A model generated the notes under the pieces. That model searched no databases. It worked only from the letters and a program-made list of their open reading frames with translations, and was not told the origin of the DNA. From contig JALULB010000361.1 of assembly GCA_027041035.1 (NCBI GenBank), positions 1 through 6,715 on the forward strand: a stretch of DNA of 6,715 nucleotides, in the 5' to 3' direction. The DNA comes from Sedimenticola sp. Lineage in GTDB: Bacteria; Pseudomonadota; Gammaproteobacteria; Chromatiales; Chromatiaceae. Shown piece after piece: positions 1 to 4,168 of the stretch; position 1 is the stretch's first letter, and each line of letters begins with the position of its first letter. The position numbers and the translations under genes are program-made.

Positions 1-1
1 G

Positions 2-754
2 TCCTGCAATGACAATTCACTCGACGGCAAGGTCGCGCTGATCACCGGCTCGGCGAAACGTCTGGGCGCGCATACCGCGCGCGCGCTGCACGCGGCCGGC
101 ATGGATGTCATCATCCACTACCGGCGATCGCGCGAACCGGCGCAAGCCCTGCTCGACGAACTCAACGCCTGTCGCCTGGATTCCGCCTTCGCGGTCGCCG
201 GCGATCTGGCCGAAACCGCCAGTATCCCGGATCTCGTCGAGCAGGCCGCCGCGTGGCGCAACCGCCTCGACCTGTTGGTGAACAACGCTTCCAGCTTCTA
301 CCCGACACCGATCGGCGGCGTCGACGAGGCGCAGTGGGACGACCTGATGGGCAGCAATCTGAAAGGTCCGTTCTTTCTCTCCCAGGCGATCGCGCCGTGG
401 TTGAAGGAGACCCGGGGGAATATCGTCAACATGGTCGATATCCACGGCCTGCGCCCGCTGGAGGAACACCCGGTGTACTCGATGGCGAAGGCCGGCAACG
501 CGATGATGGTGAAGGCGCTCGCGCGGGAACTCGGCCCGGAGATACGCGTCAACGGCGTCGCCCCCGGGGCGATTCTATGGCCCGCGCAGGGGCTGGACGA
601 CGCCACGCGGCACGAAATCCTGAATCGCACCGCGCTGAAGACCACCGGCAGCCCGGACGACATCGCCCGGACCATCCTGTTTCTGGTGCGCGACGCCGGC
701 TATATCACCGGCCAGGTGATCAACGTCGATGGCGGTCGCACGACGCAGCAATAG
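2..754 (+). CDS. folM: Pteridine reductase (FolM/PTR1-type SDR), 5' end cut by window
   Basis: NAD(P)H-dependent short-chain dehydrogenase/reductase that probably reduces dihydropterin/dihydrofolate to the tetrahydro form in the cytoplasm. The frame is open from the left edge (250 residues visible), with no in-frame start before the Rossmann strand, so a start codon a few residues upstream of the window is expected; the ATG at 101 lies inside the nucleotide-binding fold and would delete the cofactor loop. Visible motifs are TGSAKRLG (44-67), where Arg in the TGxxxRxG loop is typical of pteridine reductases rather than classical SDRs; NNASSFYPTP (from about 281); catalytic Tyr 476-478 and Lys 488-490 (YSMAK); and Asp at 437-439, 13 residues before the Tyr, as in PTR1 where Asp replaces the classical SDR Ser. 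A C-terminal substrate loop and GGR end are present. It converges on folB-folK (10-bp gap), which supports a pterin role. The exact substrate (dihydromonapterin or dihydrofolate) cannot be decided from sequence. Confidence 0.9.
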   Translation, partial: SCNDNSLDGKVALITGSAKRLGAHTARALHAAGMDVIIHYRRSREPAQALLDELNACRLDSAFAVAGDLAETASIPDLVEQAAAWRNRLDLLVNNASSFYPTPIGGVDEAQWDDLMGSNLKGPFFLSQAIAPWLKETRGNIVNMVDIHGLRPLEEHPVYSMAKAGNAMMVKALARELGPEIRVNGVAPGAILWPAQGLDDATRHEILNRTALKTTGSPDDIARTILFLVRDAGYITGQVINVDGGRTTQQ

Positions 755-764
755 CCCGGAAAGT

Positions 765-1616
765 TCACGCCAGCGGATCAAAATCGATGCGCCGCATCGG
801 CTGGCTGGCCTGGTCGAAACCGGCCCACAGCGCCGCGTAGGTCTCGCCGGTCAGCGGATGACGTTCCTTCGGCGCGACCTCGGCCAGTGGACCGAGGACG
901 AAGGCATACCTCAAGATTTCATCGCGCGGCATCGTGATGCCGTCAAAATCGCCGACGGCATGCCCCCAGGTCAGGACATCCACGTCCAGGGTACGCGCAT
1001 CGAATTTGTTACCCGAACGCACCCGGCCGTTCGCCGCTTCCAGTTGCCGCGCCCAGCCGGCGAGTTCCGCCAATGACACATCAGTGTCCACGCCAACCAC
1101 CAGGTTGTAGAACGGCTCGCCATCGAAACCAACCGCCTCGCTGTGATACACCGACGACACAAGCAGCCCACCAAAGCGCTCGCGCAGCGCCCGTAATGCC
1201 GCGCGCAACGAGGATTCGCGCTCGATATTGCTGCCCAGGCTGAGCCAGACGCGGCGCGGGGTTTCGGCACGCCGCCGTTCGATGGCGACAGCGGCGCCGC
1301 GCGCCCGCCCGATCGCGTGCGGTTTCGTCAGCGTCAGCCGCAACCCGTCGCTGGAGAAGCTGTCCAGCAGCACCCGCGCGGCATGCTCGGCAAGGCTCTC
1401 AAGCAACTGGAAGCGCGATGCCTCGACCACGGCGCGCAGGCAATCGGCGACCGACGCGTAGTTCAGCGCGGCGTCGATCGCATCGTCGAGCGCCGCGCCG
1501 GCGACATCGGCATGCAATTCGATGTCCGCAAGCAACGGCTGACGGATGCGGCGTTCCCACGGGTACACGCCAATGATGGCGCTCAGCCGCAGTTGCTCGA
1601 TGAGAATTCGGTCCAT
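765..1616 (-). CDS. folB/folK: Bifunctional dihydroneopterin aldolase / HPPK (FolB-FolK fusion)
   Basis: A 283-aa fusion of two consecutive folate-pathway enzymes. Residues 1 to about 118 match dihydroneopterin aldolase, which cleaves 7,8-dihydroneopterin to 6-hydroxymethyl-dihydropterin and glycolaldehyde: IGVYPWE (15-21, catalytic Glu21), LNYASVADCL (51-60) and Lys98 in LTKP. Residues about 123-283 match HPPK, which pyrophosphorylates that product with ATP: LSLGSNI (125-131), EPFYNLV (167-173) and KFDARTLDVDVL (204-215) with the Mg-binding pair Asp211/Asp213, then RYAFVLGPLAEVAP. The HPPK signature has Asp206 where family members usually carry a small residue (Gly/Ala), a minor deviation. 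Both halves look intact and are joined by only a short Arg-rich stretch (about 112-122). FolB and FolK are usually separate genes; fusions are known elsewhere (e.g. pneumococcal SulD). Start ATG at 1616 matches the FolB N-terminus; no strong Shine-Dalgarno is seen. It is divergent from plsY, as folB is in E. coli. Confidence 0.93.
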   Translation of the reverse strand: MDRILIEQLRLSAIIGVYPWERRIRQPLLADIELHADVAGAALDDAIDAALNYASVADCLRAVVEASRFQLLESLAEHAARVLLDSFSSDGLRLTLTKPHAIGRARGAAVAIERRRAETPRRVWLSLGSNIERESSLRAALRALRERFGGLLVSSVYHSEAVGFDGEPFYNLVVGVDTDVSLAELAGWARQLEAANGRVRSGNKFDARTLDVDVLTWGHAVGDFDGITMPRDEILRYAFVLGPLAEVAPKERHPLTGETYAALWAGFDQASQPMRRIDFDPLA

Positions 1617-1633
1617 GCGGGGATGATAGCCTT

Positions 1634-1641
1634 GTTTCCGA
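1634..1641. repeat. Left copy of putative target-site duplication
   Basis: GTTTCCGA here and GTTTCCGG at 1841-1848 immediately flank the inverted-repeat element 1642-1840, with 7 of 8 bases identical. A short direct repeat sitting exactly outside terminal inverted repeats is the expected footprint of transposition. If the duplication is strictly 7 bp (GTTTCCG, 1634-1640), the element would be 1641-1840. Confidence 0.75.
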
Positions 1642-1677
1642 GTAACTACTCAGCTAACCGCTGAAATGCGCCAGCTC
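1640..1677. repeat. Left arm of imperfect 38-bp inverted repeat
   Basis: Aligned by hand to the reverse complement of 1774-1811, this arm matches at 31 of 38 positions without gaps, including GTAACT, CTCAG and CCGCTGAAATGCG blocks. The arms are separated by 96 bp, so the region could fold into a large hairpin in single-stranded DNA or RNA. It overlaps the left terminus of the MITE-like element. Confidence 0.85.
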
Positions 1678-1696
1678 TGCGTTCAAAAATGGTCAT

Positions 1697-1708
1697 TTAC
1701 ACGTGTAA
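1697..1708. promoter_or_regulatory. Perfect 12-bp palindrome TTACACGTGTAA
   Basis: TTACACGTGTAA reads the same on both strands and lies in the central part of the MITE-like element. It shares the TTACA/TGTAA half-site with a second palindrome at 1740-1755. It could be a dimeric protein-binding site or simply part of the element's architecture; no known regulator is assigned. Confidence 0.35.
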
Positions 1709-1739
1709 CCCGGCAATTGCTCCTGCATTGCCCTCATAA

Positions 1740-1755
1740 GTTACATCCCTGTAAC
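1740..1755. promoter_or_regulatory. Spaced palindrome GTTACA-N4-TGTAAC
   Basis: Six-base arms GTTACA (1740-1745) and TGTAAC (1750-1755) flank TCCC. Together with the palindrome at 1697-1708 and the element ends, the pentamer GTAAC/GTTAC occurs six times between 1642 and 1840. This resembles iterated recognition sites for a dimeric DNA-binding protein, possibly the cognate transposase or a host regulator; the binding partner is unknown. Confidence 0.35.
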
Positions 1756-1773
1756 GATCACATTTTTTGCCTT

Positions 1774-1811
1774 GATCTGACGCATTTCAGCGGCGATCTG
1801 AGCAGTTACCC
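1774..1811. repeat. Right arm of imperfect 38-bp inverted repeat
   Basis: Reverse-complement partner of 1640-1677 (31/38 identical). It contains CTGAGCAGTTAC (1798-1809), a one-base variant of the true right terminus CTGAGTAGTTAC at 1829-1840, so the right end carries two tandem copies of the end motif 31 bp apart whereas the left end has one. Confidence 0.85.
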
Positions 1812-1821
1812 TTCATTTGAT

Positions 1822-1836
1822 CTACTCACTGAGTAG
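1822..1836. repeat. 15-bp palindrome at right end of the MITE-like element
   Basis: CTACTCA (1822-1828), a single central C, then TGAGTAG (1830-1836): a perfect 7-bp inverted repeat overlapping the right terminal repeat. It is absent from the left end, making the two ends structurally different. Confidence 0.7.
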
Positions 1837-1840
1837 TTAC

Positions 1841-1848
1841 GTTTCCGG
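1841..1848. repeat. Right copy of putative target-site duplication
   Basis: GTTTCCGG immediately follows the right terminal inverted repeat and matches GTTTCCGA at 1634-1641 in seven of eight bases. Confidence 0.75.
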
Positions 1849-1871
1849 TAGAAAAGAAAACACATACCGAC

Positions 1872-1900
1872 TTGACCCTCGCGGCGCGGCACCAGACAAT
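1872..1900 (+). promoter_or_regulatory. Sigma70-like promoter for plsY
   Basis: TTGACC (1872-1877, 5/6 to the -35 consensus), a 17-bp spacer and GACAAT (1895-1900, 4/6 to the -10 consensus). Transcription would start near 1907, giving a leader of about 23 nt before the plsY ATG. It lies outside the MITE-like element, so the insertion need not have disturbed plsY expression. Confidence 0.5.
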
Positions 1901-1929
1901 GCCGGTTTTTACGCCGCGACGGTCCCGCC

Positions 1930-2532
1930 ATGTCTTTCATCGATATCCTGTTCATCGTCGGCGCCTATCTGCTCGGCTCGGTCTCCAGCGCGATCATCGT
2001 CTGCCGCCTGATGGGCCTGCCGGACCCGCGCAGCGGCGGCTCGGGCAACCCCGGCGCCACCAACGTGCTGCGCCTCGGTGGCAAGAAGGCCGCCGCCATC
2101 ACCCTGCTCGGTGACAGCCTGAAGGGCTTTGTTCCGGTCTTTCTCGCGATGACCGCCGGTCTGCCTGAGTCGGGCATCGCGCTCGTCGGGCTGGCGGCTT
2201 TTCTTGGCCATCTGTACCCGTTGTTCTTCGGATTTCAGGGCGGCAAGGGCGTCGCGACCGCGTTCGGCGTGTATTTCGGGCTGGATTGGCGGGTTGGCAT
2301 CCTGGTCATGATGGTTTGGATCACGATGGCGCTGGTGACGCGCATCTCGTCCCTGTCGGCACTGGTTTCGATGACACTGGCGACGCTGGTGGTATGGTAT
2401 TTCCATCCCTCCGGCGCGCTGGCGATCATGGCCGCGGTGATCACCGTGCTGCTGATCTGGCGTCACAAGGAGAACATCCGCAAGCTGCTCTCCGGCGAGG
2501 AGAGCCGCATCAGCAAGCGCGGCAAGCCGTAG
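1930..2532 (+). CDS. plsY: Glycerol-3-phosphate acyltransferase PlsY
   Basis: Integral inner-membrane enzyme that transfers the acyl group of acyl-phosphate (made by PlsX) to glycerol-3-phosphate, giving lysophosphatidic acid, the first committed step of phospholipid synthesis. The 200-aa length is typical. All three conserved PlsY loops are visible: SGNPGATNVLR (38-48), GDSLKGFVPV (61-70) and GHLYPLFFGFQGGKG (93-107). Hydrophobic stretches near residues 3-25, 55-78, 82-100, 110-132 and 140-172 fit the multi-pass topology. The start at 1930 gives the usual short N-terminus leading into the first membrane helix; no clear Shine-Dalgarno precedes it. The gene is divergent from folB-folK, as ygiH/plsY and folB are in E. 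coli, and converges on the 41-aa ORF with a 7-bp gap. Confidence 0.96.
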   Translation: MSFIDILFIVGAYLLGSVSSAIIVCRLMGLPDPRSGGSGNPGATNVLRLGGKKAAAITLLGDSLKGFVPVFLAMTAGLPESGIALVGLAAFLGHLYPLFFGFQGGKGVATAFGVYFGLDWRVGILVMMVWITMALVTRISSLSALVSMTLATLVVWYFHPSGALAIMAAVITVLLIWRHKENIRKLLSGEESRISKRGKP

Positions 2533-2539
2533 AGCCGGC

Positions 2540-2665
2540 TCAGCGCTCCAGATTCGCCGCCGGATAGCGGCCATTCGACAGGCGTACATCCGGCACGATG
2601 AAAACGAAAGCAATCGCCGCCAATAGCGCCAACAGCATGATGATGAGCATGGTTTTCTTACCCAT
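2540..2665 (-). CDS. Small single-pass membrane protein, 41 aa, function unknown
   Basis: ATG at 2665 (complement) to TGA at 2540. The peptide starts MGKKT, has one strongly hydrophobic segment (about residues 6-24, rich in Leu/Ile/Ala) and a short polar tail containing VPDVRLSNGRYPAANLER, consistent with a single transmembrane helix and an N-in orientation given the two N-terminal lysines. GGA lies about 6 nt upstream of the ATG (GGATGGAATA). It begins 23 bp after the stop of the HAD phosphatase on the same strand, so the two are probably co-transcribed, and it converges on plsY with a 7-bp gap. A random ORF would rarely combine a basic start, a clean membrane helix and a tight operon fit, but no homologue is recalled and no function is assigned. 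Confidence 0.65.
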   Translation of the reverse strand: MGKKTMLIIMLLALLAAIAFVFIVPDVRLSNGRYPAANLER

Positions 2666-2688
2666 TATTCCATCCCGAGAAAGCCGAC

Positions 2689-3342
2689 TCAACGCAGGCT
2701 GATCGTCTCCCAGCCGCGCGCGCTGGCGTGTTGCAGCAACGCTTCATCCGCGTCGACCGCGACCGGACGCTCCACCATTTCGAGTAGCGGCAGGTCGTTG
2801 TGCGAATCACTGTAGAAGCAACTGCCTTGCAGGGTTTCACCGTTCTCCGCCAGCCAGTCGTTCAAGCGTTCCACCTTGCCCTGCTGGAAGCTCGGCGTGC
2901 CCTTCACTTCGCCAGTATACCGGCCAGCGCGAATCTCCGGCTCGGTGGCGATCAGGTTCGAGATACCGAAGCGCTCGGCGATCGGCTCGGTAACGAAGCG
3001 GTTCGTCGCGGTAACGATCAGCAGGGTATCACCCTCGATGCGATGGCCATCGACGAGCATCTCGGCCGCCGGCAGGATCAACGGTTCGATCTTCTCGGCG
3101 ATGAAGGCGGACCGCCAGCGTTGCAGATCCGCCATGGCGTGCCGGGCCAGGGGTTTCAATGAAAAACGCAGAAACTCGTGAATATCCAGTTCACCCGCCT
3201 TGTACTCCGCATAGAATCGCTGGTTCTCGCTTTCGTAGTAATCACCATCGACGACACCCTGTTCCGCCAAGTATTGGCCCCAAAGATAATCCGAGTCGCC
3301 GCCGATCAGCGTATTGTCCAGGTCGAATATGGCCAATGCCAC
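2689..3342 (-). CDS. HAD-IB family phosphatase (SerB-like)
   Basis: Cytoplasmic haloacid-dehalogenase superfamily hydrolase, subfamily IB, probably acting on a small phosphorylated metabolite; the substrate cannot be read from sequence. With a GTG start at 3342 the protein is 217 aa and begins [12 protein letters not shown], motif I being Asp7/Asp9/Thr11. Downstream come the T-rich motif II (LLIVTATNR), a motif III lysine in QQGKVERL, and motif [14 protein letters not shown]. The helical cap between motifs I and II is present. GTG is preferred because AGAGGA sits 7 nt upstream and the family normally begins just before motif I; an in-frame ATG at 3372 would add 10 residues ([10 protein letters not shown]) but has no ribosome-binding site. 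It is divergent from rppH, matching the Pseudomonas order HAD hydrolase / rppH / ptsP. Confidence 0.88.
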   Translation of the reverse strand: MALAIFDLDNTLIGGDSDYLWGQYLAEQGVVDGDYYESENQRFYAEYKAGELDIHEFLRFSLKPLARHAMADLQRWRSAFIAEKIEPLILPAAEMLVDGHRIEGDTLLIVTATNRFVTEPIAERFGISNLIATEPEIRAGRYTGEVKGTPSFQQGKVERLNDWLAENGETLQGSCFYSDSHNDLPLLEMVERPVAVDADEALLQHASARGWETISLR

Positions 3343-3349
3343 CTTGTTG

Positions 3350-3355
3350 TCCTCT
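3350..3355 (-). promoter_or_regulatory. Shine-Dalgarno deciding the HAD phosphatase start
   Basis: On the minus strand AGAGGA is followed by 7 nt and then GTG at 3342. It favours the GTG over the upstream ATG at 3372. Confidence 0.6.
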
Positions 3356-3380
3356 TTGTCCGTGGATTTCATCGCAGGGA

Positions 3381-3411
3381 AATATACCTGATTCCGGCCA
3401 CGATCGGGCAA
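3381..3411 (-). promoter_or_regulatory. Candidate promoter for the HAD phosphatase
   Basis: On the minus strand TTGCCC (3411-3406), a 19-bp spacer and TATATT (3386-3381, 5/6 to the -10 consensus). The spacer is longer than ideal. Transcription would begin near 3375, leaving a leader of about 30 nt to the GTG at 3342 and almost none to the ATG at 3372, which again favours the GTG. Confidence 0.35.
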
Positions 3412-3584
3412 TTGTCGGATTCCAGGAGGCCGTGTGGCCGTTCCCCACGACAACGGGCAACGTCGCCAAGGGCGGAAAGCCGCGCGCGAGAATGCCTGGA
3501 TCTGACGGGCGAAGGCGATATATCATTGCGGGACAAGCGCTTATCCGCTTGAGTACAGAGCCCGGTTTGTGGAAAAATGGGCCG

Positions 3585-3590
3585 TATAAT
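3585..3590 (+). promoter_or_regulatory. TATAAT -10 element upstream of rppH
   Basis: A perfect TATAAT lies 18 bp before the rppH GTG, but no good -35 hexamer is seen at 15-18 bp spacing. If used, the leader would be only about a dozen bases. The rest of 3412-3584 shows no gene; it holds an imperfect palindrome around AAGCGCTT (3535-3542). Confidence 0.4.
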
Positions 3591-3608
3591 AAGCCAAGGT
3601 GCGCACCT

Positions 3609-4151
3609 GTGATCGACTCTGACGGATTCCGACCCAACGTAGGCATCATCCTGTGCAATGACGAGCGTCAGCTGTTCTGGGGGCGGCGCATCGGACAGGA
3701 CGCCTGGCAATTTCCGCAGGGTGGGATTCAGGGAAACGAGAAGCCCGAGGAAGCCATGTTCCGCGAGCTGAAGGAAGAGATCGGCCTGCGACCGGATCAG
3801 GTCGAGGTCATCGGACACACCCGGCGCTGGTTGCGCTACCGGCTGCCAAAACGTTATATCCGCCGTCGCCAGACGCCCGACGCGAGGGTCTGCATCGGCC
3901 AGAAACAGATCTGGTTTCTGCTCCACGTGCTGTGCGACGAAAGCGGCTTCTGCCTCGACCATACCAGTAAGCCGGAGTTCGACGACTGGTGCTGGGTGGA
4001 CTACTGGCAGCCGGTGAAGGATGTCGTGTATTTCAAGCGTAATGTCTATTCCCGCGCCCTGTGCGAGCTGGAATCGCTGTTGTTTCCGGAACTCACGGAT
4101 ACGCTCCACTCCAACAGCCACACCACCTTTCTGCGCCAGAACCGGCGCTGA
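3609..4151 (+). CDS. rppH: RNA 5'-pyrophosphohydrolase RppH (Nudix)
   Basis: Nudix hydrolase that removes pyrophosphate from the 5' triphosphate end of mRNA, which exposes it to RNase E-dependent decay. The start is set at GTG 3609, giving 180 aa that begin [13 protein letters not shown], the conserved RppH N-terminus; AAGG lies 9 nt upstream. The reading frame is open further upstream but that part has no similarity to the family. The Nudix box spans residues 38-60 with REL-x-EE-x-GL and catalytic glutamates 53, 56 and 57. Other RppH hallmarks are WQFPQGG (33-39), [18 protein letters not shown] and the C-terminal [13 protein letters not shown] stretch before CIGQKQ is about three residues longer than in E. 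coli. It is followed by ptsP after 17 bp, the classic rppH-ptsP operon. Confidence 0.96.
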   Translation: MIDSDGFRPNVGIILCNDERQLFWGRRIGQDAWQFPQGGIQGNEKPEEAMFRELKEEIGLRPDQVEVIGHTRRWLRYRLPKRYIRRRQTPDARVCIGQKQIWFLLHVLCDESGFCLDHTSKPEFDDWCWVDYWQPVKDVVYFKRNVYSRALCELESLLFPELTDTLHSNSHTTFLRQNRR

Positions 4152-4157
4152 CGCCGG
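4142..4157 (+). other. Hairpin spanning the rppH stop codon
   Basis: CCGGCG (4142-4147), loop CTGA and CGCCGG (4152-4157) form a perfect GC-only 6-bp stem; the rppH TGA (4149-4151) is in the loop. No T-tract follows, so it is not a typical terminator. It lies 11 bp before the ptsP ATG and could influence translational coupling or differential expression of ptsP. Confidence 0.4.
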
Positions 4158-4168
4158 CCGGCCGGGAT

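Larger units (their letters stand above)
1642..1840. mobile_element. MITE-like non-autonomous insertion element, about 199 bp
   Basis: The segment begins GTAACTACTCAG (1642-1653) and ends CTGAGTAGTTAC (1829-1840), a perfect 12-bp terminal inverted repeat. A second perfect inverted pair of 13 bp, CCGCTGAAATGCG (1658-1670) and its complement at 1781-1793, lies inside. Direct repeats GTTTCCG(A/G) flank it on both sides. There is no credible ORF inside and AT-rich stretches contrast with the GC-rich genes around it. These are the hallmarks of a miniature inverted-repeat transposable element mobilised in trans. Terminal GTAA and a near-8-bp duplication recall the IS66 family; this family assignment is inference from recalled family traits and no transposase is in the window. 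It occupies most of the folB-folK/plsY intergenic region and ends 25 bp before the folB-folK start codon. Confidence 0.8.

Noticed and set aside
1640..1811. The big inverted repeat as a structured ncRNA or riboswitch
   Set aside because: Flanking direct repeats and terminal repeats are better explained by a transposable element; no known riboswitch motif is seen.
2532..2541. GAGCCGGCTC palindrome as a terminator between plsY and the 41-aa ORF
   Set aside because: It has no loop and no T-run, so it is not a convincing intrinsic terminator; noted only as symmetry over two gene ends.
1909..2613. Long open frame antisense to plsY (234 codons)
   Set aside because: It is rich in Arg/His/Gln/Ala with no family motif and mirrors a well-supported plsY; it is the usual GC-rich shadow frame.
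3531..3546. Imperfect palindrome around AAGCGCTT as an rppH operator
   Set aside because: Only an 8-bp core is symmetric and short palindromes are expected by chance; no partner site or known motif.
3159..3608. N-terminal extension of rppH to an ATG at 3159
   Set aside because: The added residues overlap the divergent HAD gene and do not resemble RppH, which begins MIDSDG at 3609; a -10 element also lies in between.
3369..4121. 250-codon frame antisense to rppH
   Set aside because: Shadow of the rppH frame with no motif of its own.
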